Below, piece after piece: positions 16,819 through 24,414 of a DNA stretch of 60,659 nucleotides. The stretch comes from Isosphaeraceae bacterium (lineage in GTDB: Bacteria > Planctomycetota > Planctomycetia > Isosphaerales > Isosphaeraceae). The DNA lies in NCBI GenBank assembly GCA_031291845.1, contig JARLIH010000424.1:1-60659 (forward strand), written 5' to 3'. The notes beneath the pieces were generated by a model that saw only the letters and a program-made list of their open reading frames with translations, was not told the DNA's origin and did not search any database. Made by a program: the position numbers and the translations under genes. Numbering within the stretch: position 1 is the stretch's first letter; each line of letters starts with the position of its first letter.

Positions 16819-19398
16819 ATGATTGACCCCCCGTTTATCCGAGCGCGGACGGCTGCCCGAGATTTCGGCTCGGCGTGGGCTCGGGGCCTGTTTGTCGTCA
16901 CTCTGCTCACCCTTGTGTGCAGAACGGGCCAAGCCCGGGAGCCGGCCGCGTCTTACCCGGAGCCGGTCCAGGCGGTCCTGGAGGACCACTGTTTTCGGTG
17001 CCACGGCGACGGCCTGAAAAAGGGCAACGTCCGGCTGGACGCATCCGATGACAGCGTGGTCGGGAATCGCGACCTCTGGTATTCCGTGCTCAAGAACGTG
17101 CGCTCGGGGGTCATGCCCCCCGCGGGCCGGCCCCGCCCCAGCGCCGAGGAGGTCGGCGTTCTGGAGGACTGGATCAAGCGGGCCGTTTTCCGGGTCGACC
17201 CCAGCAATCCCGACCCGGGGCGGGTCACTCTGCGCCGATTGAACCGGGTCGAGTATGGAAACACGATCCGCGACCTGATGGGAATCGAGTTCCGCCCGGA
17301 GGAAGACTTCCCGCCCGACGACACGGGATATGGTTTCGACACGATCGCCGACGTCCTCTCCGTGTCCCCCCTGCTCCTGGAGAAGTACATGCAGGCGGCC
17401 GAGTCGGTCGTGACGGCCACCGTGCCAACCGTCTCGCGGGTCGCGCCCGAACGAACGCTCGCCGGGCGGCTGTTTCGTACTCTGGACGGCAAGGAGAGCG
17501 GCCAAAAGCTCAGCATCTACGACCCCGCGACGTTGACCTACACCGTCGACGCGGACCAGCCGGGCCGGAGGCGAGTCATCGTCGAGCTCCAAGTACGAGG
17601 AGCATTCGAGTTCGATCCGGGGCGGTGCCGTTTCTCGTTCCGCCTCGACCGCCAGGAGCTGCTCAACGACGAGTTCGGCTGGGAGGACGGAAAGTACCAC
17701 CGTTACGAGTTCGAGACCGACTGGAAGCGCGGCCCGCACAAGCTCGCGTTCGAGGTAAAGCCGCTCACGCCGCTCGACAAGAAACGCACGTCCGTCGAGC
17801 TGCGCGTCGCCTCCGTCCGCATCGACGGACCCCTCGAGAAGGAGCGCTGGGGCCGCCCCAAGAACTTCGAGCGGTTCTTCACGCGGGACGACCCCGGAGC
17901 GGGCCCGGCCCGGCGGGATTACGCCAGGGACGTTTTGCGCAGGTTCGCCACCAAGGCCTATCGTCGTCCCGTCGATGAGCCGACGCTCGAACGGCTGACC
18001 GCGATTGCCGAGGAGGTCTACAGCACTCCCGGCAAAACGGTGGAGGAAGGGGTCGCGCGGGCGATCGTCGCGGTGCTCGCCTCGCCGCGCTTCCTGTTCC
18101 GCGTCGAAGCGGTCGAGCCCGGGACTCCGGCCGGGCGCTTTCCGCTCGTCGATGAGTACGCCCTCGCCTCCCGTCTTTCGTACTTTCTCTGGTCGACGAT
18201 GCCCGACGAGGAGCTGTTTCGCCTGGCGGAGCGCCACGAGCTGCGGAAGGACCTGACCCGCCAGGTCAAGCGCCTGCTGGACGACCCTCGGTCCGACCGG
18301 ATGGTCCGCAACTTCACCGGGCAATGGCTCCAGGCGCGGGACGTCGAGGGGATCGCAATCGACGCACGGACCGTCCTGGCGCGCGACAGCGGCGAGGAGA
18401 AGGAGCTGAAGCGCGAGCAGGACGAGTTCCGCGCGTTCCTCGCCGAGCGGGCTGAACAGACCAAGCAGGCCGAGGAAGCGAAGGCGCGGGGTGAAGCACC
18501 CAAGGAACAGCCAAACTTCGGCCAGATGCGCCGGTCGGGCCGGTTCCGCCGGCTGTTCGCGCCCCCCAAGGTCGAGCTCGACAACGAACTCCGCCAGGCA
18601 ATGCGGCGCGAGACGGAAATGTTCTTCGGCGCGATCGTCCGGAACGACCGGAGCGTGCTCGACCTGATCGATAGCGACTTCACCTACCTGAACGAGCGGC
18701 TGGCCAAACACTACGGCATCCCCGGCGTCAAGGGCGAGTCGATGCGCAAGGTCGACCTACCGAAGGACAGCCCGCGCGGCGGCCTCCTGACACAGGGGTC
18801 CGTGCTGGTCGTGACCTCCAACCCGACGCGGACCTCGCCCGTCAAGCGCGGGCTGTTCGTGCTCGATAACATCCTCGGGACCCCCGCCCCGCCCCCTCCG
18901 CCCGATGTGCCCCAACTGGAGGAGGCCGAGAAAACGTTCAAAAACCGCGAGCCCACCCTGCGCGAGGTTCTGGAGATCCACCGCAGCAAAGCACTCTGCA
19001 ACTCCTGCCACTCGCGCATGGATCCGCTCGGGCTGGCGCTCGAGAACTTCAATGCCCTGGGCATGTGGCGCGACAAGGAGCGGGGACAGCCGCTCGACGC
19101 CGGCGGCCGGCTGATCACCGGCGAGACGTTTGAAGGAATTCGCGCGCTCAAGCAAGTCCTCAAGGAAAAACACAGGAGCGATTTCTATCGCTGCCTGACC
19201 GAAAAGTTACTGACATACGCCTTGGGCCGGGGTTTAGAGTATGATGACGTCGAGACGGTCGACCGGATCGTCGCGCGTCTGGAGCAGGAAAACGGGCGGT
19301 TTTCGGCCCTGCTCACCGGTTTGATCGAGTCAGCGCCGTTTCAGAAGCGCCGGAGTGATCCGGATTCGGGAACCGTTCAAACGGGGAAAGCACCATGA
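16819..19398 (+). CDS. Planctomycete cytochrome-like protein (DUF1587/1592/1588/1585)
   Basis: An 859-residue exported protein with the standard planctomycete order: signal segment (about 18-38), a PSCyt1-like haem motif CFRCHG at about 58-62, DUF1587 around RVTLRRLNRVEYGNTIRDL, DUF1595/DUF1592 with RFLFRVE and ALASRLSYFLWSTMPDEEL, DUF1588 with GLLTQGSVLVVTSNPTRTSPVKRG, a second CxxCH (CNSCHSRMDPLGLALENF, about 727) and DUF1585 at the end. The charged stretch at about 540-580 (EQTKQAEEAKARGEA) looks like a flexible insert. Function is not established; the haem motifs suggest redox work outside the cytoplasm. The start is ATG 16819. It overlaps the DUF1552 gene by four bases. Confidence 0.9.
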   Translation: MIDPPFIRARTAARDFGSAWARGLFVVTLLTLVCRTGQAREPAASYPEPVQAVLEDHCFRCHGDGLKKGNVRLDASDDSVVGNRDLWYSVLKNVRSGVMPPAGRPRPSAEEVGVLEDWIKRAVFRVDPSNPDPGRVTLRRLNRVEYGNTIRDLMGIEFRPEEDFPPDDTGYGFDTIADVLSVSPLLLEKYMQAAESVVTATVPTVSRVAPERTLAGRLFRTLDGKESGQKLSIYDPATLTYTVDADQPGRRRVIVELQVRGAFEFDPGRCRFSFRLDRQELLNDEFGWEDGKYHRYEFETDWKRGPHKLAFEVKPLTPLDKKRTSVELRVASVRIDGPLEKERWGRPKNFERFFTRDDPGAGPARRDYARDVLRRFATKAYRRPVDEPTLERLTAIAEEVYSTPGKTVEEGVARAIVAVLASPRFLFRVEAVEPGTPAGRFPLVDEYALASRLSYFLWSTMPDEELFRLAERHELRKDLTRQVKRLLDDPRSDRMVRNFTGQWLQARDVEGIAIDARTVLARDSGEEKELKREQDEFRAFLAERAEQTKQAEEAKARGEAPKEQPNFGQMRRSGRFRRLFAPPKVELDNELRQAMRRETEMFFGAIVRNDRSVLDLIDSDFTYLNERLAKHYGIPGVKGESMRKVDLPKDSPRGGLLTQGSVLVVTSNPTRTSPVKRGLFVLDNILGTPAPPPPPDVPQLEEAEKTFKNREPTLREVLEIHRSKALCNSCHSRMDPLGLALENFNALGMWRDKERGQPLDAGGRLITGETFEGIRALKQVLKEKHRSDFYRCLTEKLLTYALGRGLEYDDVETVDRIVARLEQENGRFSALLTGLIESAPFQKRRSDPDSGTVQTGKAP

Positions 19399-20801
19399 AT
19401 GCGAATCGAGCCGAGCAAGCCGAGCGCGCGGCGGCCCTGAGCCGTCGCCGGTTCCTCCGCGGCGTGGGCACGTGCCTGGCGCTCCCCGCCTTCGAGTCGC
19501 TCGTCATGCCGGGCTCGGTCGCCCGCGCGGCGGCTTCCGCCAAGGCCCTGGCGACGTCCCCCACGGGGGCGCCGGTTCGCCTCGCATTCGTCTACTTCCC
19601 CAACGGGGCCATCCAGCACACCTGGTGGCCCAAAGAGGGCCCGAGCGAAACCAGCTTCGAGTTGAGCCGCACGATGCAGCCCCTGGAGCGGGTCAAGAAC
19701 AAGATCCAGGTCTTCGGCGGCCTCGACCACGTGAACGCCACCGCCGGGCCCGACGGCGCGGGGGACCACGCACGGGCCAGCGGCTCGTTCCTGACGGGCG
19801 TGCGCGTCCGCAAAACCGCGGGCGCCAACATTCACGCCGGGGTCTCGATCGACCAGGTCGTCGCGAACCGCGTCGGCCACCTGACCCGGTTCCCGTCGCT
19901 CGAGTTGAGCTGCGACGCCGTGCGCCGGTCGGGCAACTGCGACTCCGGCTATTCGTGCGCCTACCAGTACAACCTCGCCTGGCGCTCCCCCACGAGCCCC
20001 CTCCCCCCCGAGCCCAATCCCCGGCTCCTGTTCGAGCGGCTCTTCGGCGCAGGCGCGCACGGCGAGCGCAAGGAGGGGCTGAAGCTCCGCCAGCGGCAGC
20101 AGCGCTCGATCCTCGACTTCGTGATGGACGACGCCCGCTCGCTGCAGCGCCAGCTTGCCCCGAAAGACCAGCGCAAGCTCGACGAGTACCTGTTCAGCGT
20201 ACGCGAAATCGAAGGCCGGATCGCCCAGGCGGAACGCCTCGCCGAGCAGGCCCCCGACCCCAACGTCGCCACACCCTCGGGGATCCCGACGCGCTTCGAG
20301 GAATACGTCCAGATCATGTACGACATGATGCTGCTCGCGTTCCAGACCGACACCACGCGCGTCGCCACCTTCCTGCTGGCCAACGAGGGGAGCAACCGGG
20401 CCTTCCCCGAAATCGGGATCGCCGAAGGGCACCACTCGCTGACCCACCACCGCGGCGAGCAGGACATGATCGACAAGGTGGCCGACATCGACCGGTTCTA
20501 CGTCCAGCAATTCGCCCGGTTCCTCGAAAAGATGGACGCAGCCAATGATCTCGACGGCCGCTCGCTGCTCGACAACGCGATGATCGTCTACGGCAGCGGC
20601 AACGCCGACGGCAACCGGCACAGCCACACGAACCACCCCGTCATCGTCGCCGGCGGCGGTGGCGGCGCGCTCGCGCCCGGTCGCTACGTCAAGGCCGGCG
20701 GCGTCCCGATGACGAACCTGTACCTCAGCCTGGCCGACCGGCTGGGCGTCGACGGCGTCGAACAGTTCGGCGATTCGACCGGGCCGCTCGGATCGGTGTG
20801 A
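19395..20801 (+). CDS. Tat-exported DUF1552 protein
   Basis: A 468-residue protein with a twin-arginine signal (SRRRFLRGVGTCLALP) and the DUF1552 fold (PF07586), which is related to the DUF1501/alkaline-phosphatase-like group. Family segments are RLAFVYFPNGAIQHTWWP, VFGGLDHVNA, GDHARASGSFLTGV, GHHSLTHHRG and NAMIVYGSGNADGN. It begins inside the last codons of the cytochrome-like gene (ATGA), and the two families almost always occur together in planctomycetes. The partner pair is thought to act on an extracellular substrate, but the substrate is unknown. Confidence 0.9.
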   Translation: MNANRAEQAERAAALSRRRFLRGVGTCLALPAFESLVMPGSVARAAASAKALATSPTGAPVRLAFVYFPNGAIQHTWWPKEGPSETSFELSRTMQPLERVKNKIQVFGGLDHVNATAGPDGAGDHARASGSFLTGVRVRKTAGANIHAGVSIDQVVANRVGHLTRFPSLELSCDAVRRSGNCDSGYSCAYQYNLAWRSPTSPLPPEPNPRLLFERLFGAGAHGERKEGLKLRQRQQRSILDFVMDDARSLQRQLAPKDQRKLDEYLFSVREIEGRIAQAERLAEQAPDPNVATPSGIPTRFEEYVQIMYDMMLLAFQTDTTRVATFLLANEGSNRAFPEIGIAEGHHSLTHHRGEQDMIDKVADIDRFYVQQFARFLEKMDAANDLDGRSLLDNAMIVYGSGNADGNRHSHTNHPVIVAGGGGGALAPGRYVKAGGVPMTNLYLSLADRLGVDGVEQFGDSTGPLGSV

Positions 20802-20869
20802 AAGCGACTGAGAGACCGAGCGCCCGGAGCGTCGGAGCGCGTCTGCCGGGTGCCTGAAACGCCCGGGCC

Positions 20870-20886
20870 GGTGCATCTCACGCACC
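20870..20886. repeat. GGTGCATCTCACGCACC hairpin repeat
   Basis: A 7-base imperfect stem around a CTC loop. A near-identical copy with a perfect stem is at 59079-59095, so this is a dispersed intergenic element. It lies 69 bases after the DUF1552 stop codon. Confidence 0.6.
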
Positions 20887-21131
20887 CCGCACGGCCTTCG
20901 ACACGCTTTTCTCGCGGATTTCTCGTGATTACCTGCAAGCCATAACGGCTTATCTGACTGCATATTGCCGATTTTCCTGTAATTCTTGTATTGTTTGCGG
21001 CCCCTTCCGCGCTCCTCCGCCTCGAATTTACGATCGGCGGTGCTCCGTCCGGCGGGGAAGGGCTTCGATTCATCCGGCCTTTGTTGGACGCCCGAACTGC
21101 TCCGTAGGTGGGGCTGAAGGCTGGGCTTTTC

Positions 21132-21246
21132 CCTCCCCCCGTCTTCGGGGAGAGGGCCGGGTGAGGGGTCTTCCTCTTCACTTGCCAACGCCCGCTCGAC
21201 CCCTCACCCGGCCAGGCAGCCGACCGCTCCCCGCAGACGGGAGAGG
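21132..21246. repeat. Long inverted repeat of the GGCCGGGTGAGGG family
   Basis: Core arms 21155-21170 and 21198-21213 are perfect 16-base inverted copies (GGCCGGGTGAGGGGTC). They are flanked by outer arms, a CCTCCCCCCGTCTTCGGGGAG-like stretch and its near complement, giving a long stem. A second element of the same type is at 51923-52115. It may act as a terminator or be a miniature mobile element. Confidence 0.7.
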
Positions 21247-21737
21247 TGGCATCGAGAGCCGACCGCGCAACAAAACCGGTGTCGTTTCCACCATCCACCA
21301 GCGAGTCACCCACTACGGTTGCCGGTGCAAACTTCCCTCTATCCTTATAATGCCGCACCAGGTGGGTTGTTCACCCACATCGGGTGCGTCGCATCCCACT
21401 GGTCGGACAAGAGATGCAAAAAATGGAAGGCGGGTTGTTTGGCGTGGTTCGGGCGCACGCCGCACCCGGCGCAGATTGTCAAGTGTCGGGCCGGCCGCTG
21501 CCGGCCGAACCACTGGGCCGGTGAATTCGCGTCGTCGTGCCGGCTTTGTGCCAGGCCACGTCCGAGCCGAGAGCCTCTCTGCGAGCTCGCCCAGATTCTG
21601 TGCCCGGCTTGGTTCCGTTCCGGGCGTCATTGTGGCGTTGGCGGCACACCGTGAGTTGCGCGACGAAGAGCGCGGTGTCGGCGGCCGCTCGTTCCGTTTG
21701 AAACGCCGAACATCAGGAGGGTTCGCCGTAGTGAGAG

Positions 21738-22103
21738 TCAGGCGATTGGCTCACATTTGCGGAGGATCGAGAGCCGGAAGCGATCGGACGGCGCTTCTGA
21801 CAGCACCCGCTCAAGCTCGGCTAAGTCTTGCAGGGAGCAACTGGCGTCGCAAACGGATTCCGGGAATTGCCGCAGCTCGACTTGCAGTTCCCGAACGCTC
21901 TCCAGCCCGTCCGCGACGGAGAACCAGGCCTGTCCGTCCGAACCCTTCGGCGCGAAAAAATCGCAAACGCGGGGAGCGCCACAACGGGTTGCGGCCGCAT
22001 GGAGCTTGCAACCCGAATTGGCGTAACCCCACCCGCAAGCGTGCAGCCGGATGACGACCTCGGCGTGGTCCGCCGCAAACGACACTCGCATTGGGCTCTT
22101 CAT
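21738..22103 (-). CDS. Small protein of unknown function
   Basis: A 121-residue acidic, cysteine-containing protein, notable for an otherwise gene-poor stretch. It starts MKSPMRVSFAADHAEVVIRL and has a C-terminal helical part rich in leucine (LQDLAELERVLSEAPSDRF). Balanced composition, GC-rich third codon positions and an AGGTGA nine bases before ATG 22103 support a real gene. I recognise no family. It lies about 100 bases downstream of the frameshifted gene on the same strand, and the two may have arrived together. Confidence 0.5.
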   Translation of the reverse strand: MKSPMRVSFAADHAEVVIRLHACGWGYANSGCKLHAAATRCGAPRVCDFFAPKGSDGQAWFSVADGLESVRELQVELRQFPESVCDASCSLQDLAELERVLSEAPSDRFRLSILRKCEPIA

Positions 22104-22204
22104 CGTTCGCACTCACCTCGGCCGCATATTGGCAAAAGACACACCAGCCCCAGCCGCGGACGGCCGAGAGACGAGAACCCAACAGCGCCGACCGTAATCG
22201 CGGT

Positions 22205-22590
22205 CTACGGCAGTGAGGCATCAGCCGACACACTTGTAGACCCTGAATTCAGAATCGTACCGGTAGCCCAAGACGATGTGCCCCCATCGCGCGAGAAGGT
22301 GGCAGCCGTCCAATCGTCCGAGAAATTCTCCTCGTTCTCCGAAAGGACGACATCACCATGGCACACCACGGACAGCGTCTCCGAACCGGTGTCGAGATGC
22401 AAGCGCTCGCCTTCCACGCCATCCAAGCGGGGCTACCTCCGTGCAGGCCAATGATCCGGTAGTTGTGTCCGCGGTACCGAGCCAGCCTGGAGGACGGGTC
22501 GTAGATATCGCATTCGGCAAACTCGTCATCATCGCACAGATATTGGCGGGACCCGCTTTTGCGTGAGTTGGGCGCGCCAGCGAAGCTCAC
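22205..22590 (-). pseudogene. Frameshifted small gene of unknown function
   Basis: Two overlapping minus-strand frames join into one sensible protein of about 128 residues. The first (from GTG 22590) reads through YLCDDDEFAECDIYDPSS and NYRIIGLHGGSP; the second continues LDGVEGERLHLDTGSETLS and ends at 22205. The switch falls at the GGGG run 22429-22432, where one extra base would restore a single frame reading GGSPRLDGVEG. A GGAAG lies upstream of the GTG, and a stop codon sits three codons before it. Either this is a decayed gene or a homopolymer sequencing error. No family was recognised; the acidic composition would fit a small binding or immunity-type protein, which is speculation. Confidence 0.5.
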
Positions 22591-22950
22591 CGAGGCTCAG
22601 CTTCCCGGCTCCATACGCGTACGACATTCATGCCGCCGTCGAGCTGCACCAGGCGATCGTGCGCAACTCGAGGCTTTGACTCCTCCGCTCACTCGTCCGC
22701 CATATACCCAAGGCGTACCGATCTCGGAGAATCGCACGCCCGCAGGCGGAACCTTCGGCCCGGCGCTGTAGGGTAGTTCAGCCCGCCGGGGCGCCAACCT
22801 ACGTCCTGGTCCACATCGTGACGAAAGACATCGCCACGTCCATCCACCGGCTTGTGAGCGTGCGTGCCCGCCCTTATAGTGCGGAATGGTTCGGGCGCGG
22901 CGATTGTCGCGCGACCTCTCCTCTGCCCACTGAACCGGGAGCCGTTCACA
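22591..22950. other. Intergenic region with promoter of the Tat oxidoreductase gene
   Basis: No gene is seen in these 360 bases. They hold a good promoter at 22852-22880 and the ribosome site for the next gene; short frames on the minus strand are proline- and arginine-rich and not convincing. Confidence 0.5.
22852..22880 (+). promoter_or_regulatory. Sigma-70-type promoter
   Basis: TTGTGA at 22852-22857 and TATAGT at 22875-22880 are separated by 17 bases, the ideal spacing, and face the Gfo/Idh/MocA gene 71 bases downstream. This is the best match to a housekeeping promoter found in the window. Confidence 0.55.
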
Positions 22951-24285
22951 ATGTTCATTCCCAAGGACAGCCGGCGGGACTTCCTTCGCGTCGCGGCGAG
23001 CTCGCCGCTCTTACTGCCACTCTTGAATCCCGGGGGCCGCACGCAGGCCGATGAAACACGGGCCAAGAACGACCGGCCGCGGCTCGGCCTGATCGGCGCG
23101 GGGGGCCAGGGCTCGCACGACTCCCGGCAGGCGTCCCAGTTCGGCGACTTCCTCGCGATTTGCGACGTTGACCGCAGTCACGCCGAAAAGGCCAAGGCCG
23201 ACTCCCGCATCGGGAAGGGAAAGGCGGACGCCTGCGGCGATTACCGCGCAGTGCTCGATCGCAAGGATATCGATGCCGTCATCATCGGCACCCCCGACCA
23301 CTGGCACACCAAGATCTGCATCGAGGCGATGAAGGCGGGCAAGGACGTCTACTGCGAGAAGCCGCTGACCCTCACGATCGACGAGGGCAAGAAGCTCGGT
23401 CAGGTCGCCAAGCAGACCGGCCGCGTCGTCCAGGTCGGCACCCAGCAGCGCAGCGACCACAACCTCGTCTTCCTGCTCGCCGTCGCACTCGTGCGCTCGG
23501 GCCGCATCGGCAAGATAAAAAGGGTCACCGCGGCCATCGGCGGCGCCCCGTCCGGAGGCCCCTTCCCGAAAGAAGCGCCCCCGGCCGAGCTGAACTGGGA
23601 CATGTGGCTCGGGCAAGCGCCCAAGGTGGATTACATCAAACAGCGCTGTCACAGCGAGTTCCGCTGGTGGCTCGAGTACTCCGGCGGCAAGCTCACCGAT
23701 TGGGGCGCGCACCACGTCGACATCGGCCAGTGGGGCATCGGCATGGAGAACTCCGGCCCAACCACGATCGAGGTCGAGAAGTCGGTGCTCCCCGTCGAGT
23801 ACAAGGGGGGCTACCCCACCGTCGACAACCGCTACAACACCGCGACCGAGTTCCTCGTCGAAGCCACGTTCCCGAACGGCGTCGTCATGCATATCCGCCA
23901 CGACACCGACAACGGCGTCACCTTCGAGGGGACCGGCGGCCGGATTTTCGTCACCCGAGACCGGATCGATGTCTCCGGCGGCGCAGTGAGCGCGCTGTAC
24001 AAGGACCCTGTGCCCGAGTCGATCCTGGTCGCGCTGCGCAAGGGCAAGCGAATCGATAGCCACATGGGCAACTTCTTCGAGTGCGCCCGGGATCGCTCCA
24101 CCCCGGTCTCCGACGTCTGGACCCACCACCGGGCCCTCACGACCTGCCACCTCGCGAACATCGCCATCCGCCTCGGCGGCCGCAAGCTGACCTGGGACCC
24201 GGCCAAGGAAGAAATCGTCGGCGACTCCGAGGCCAACGCCTGGCAGTCCCGCACACAACGGGCGGGGTACGAGATCAGCGTGTAG
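22951..24285 (+). CDS. Tat-exported Gfo/Idh/MocA oxidoreductase
   Basis: A 444-residue secreted NAD(P)-dependent oxidoreductase family protein. It has a twin-arginine signal (RRDFLRVAASSPLLLPLL), a Rossmann glycine motif (LGLIGAGGQG), the TPDHWHTKICIEAMKAGKDVYCEKP segment with the conserved EKP lysine, and the C-terminal GGKLTDWGAHHVDIGQWG region typical of the exported planctomycete subgroup. Such proteins fold with bound cofactor before Tat export and are linked to sugar or polysaccharide oxidation; the substrate here is unknown. The start at 22951 has GGGAG nine bases upstream and begins the Tat signal. It converges on the PVC-type haem protein gene. Confidence 0.92.
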   Translation: MFIPKDSRRDFLRVAASSPLLLPLLNPGGRTQADETRAKNDRPRLGLIGAGGQGSHDSRQASQFGDFLAICDVDRSHAEKAKADSRIGKGKADACGDYRAVLDRKDIDAVIIGTPDHWHTKICIEAMKAGKDVYCEKPLTLTIDEGKKLGQVAKQTGRVVQVGTQQRSDHNLVFLLAVALVRSGRIGKIKRVTAAIGGAPSGGPFPKEAPPAELNWDMWLGQAPKVDYIKQRCHSEFRWWLEYSGGKLTDWGAHHVDIGQWGIGMENSGPTTIEVEKSVLPVEYKGGYPTVDNRYNTATEFLVEATFPNGVVMHIRHDTDNGVTFEGTGGRIFVTRDRIDVSGGAVSALYKDPVPESILVALRKGKRIDSHMGNFFECARDRSTPVSDVWTHHRALTTCHLANIAIRLGGRKLTWDPAKEEIVGDSEANAWQSRTQRAGYEISV

Positions 24286-24312
24286 TGAATTGGAATAAAA
24301 GAAGAGGGGTTA

Positions 24313-24390
24313 TCCGCAGATGACCCAGATGAACGCAGATAAAATACGAAAACTCCGCATTTATCTGCGTTCATCTGTGTCATCTGCGGA
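24313..24390. terminator. 31-bp-stem hairpin between convergent genes
   Basis: Arms 24313-24343 and 24360-24390 are inverted copies matching at 30 of 31 bases, around a 16-base loop. The arms repeat ATCTGCG and ATGAACGCAGAT-like units. It sits between two convergent stop codons (24285 and 24417) and could end transcription from both sides. The ATCTGCGTTCATCTG core looks like a dispersed intergenic repeat. Confidence 0.7.
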
Positions 24391-24414
24391 CAGTCTCTTC
24401 TCCCAATCCTGATC

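Larger units (their letters stand above)
20802..21737. other. Gene-poor stretch with repeats
   Basis: No credible gene is seen in these 936 bases. They contain a short hairpin at 20870-20886, an AT-richer patch at 20925-21000 and the long inverted repeat at 21132-21246. From 21319 to 21654 a cysteine- and tryptophan-rich frame is open on the plus strand, but it begins only with TTG and matches nothing. The base composition is less GC-rich than that of the flanking genes. Confidence 0.5.

Noticed and set aside
16699..18711. 670-codon minus-strand open frame opposite the cytochrome-like gene
   Set aside because: It mirrors the real plus-strand gene, which has clear family motifs on the other strand. 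High GC makes such antisense frames common here.
19377..21188. 603-codon minus-strand frame opposite the DUF1552 gene
   Set aside because: Antisense to a clear DUF1552 gene and without recognisable motifs; its upstream end lies in repeat DNA.
21132..21246. CRISPR array
   Set aside because: The repeats are inverted, not direct, with only two arms and no spacers; no cas gene is present.
21319..21654. Cysteine- and tryptophan-rich plus-strand frame
   Set aside because: It starts only at TTG, has no ribosome site and matches nothing; it is likely repeat-derived.
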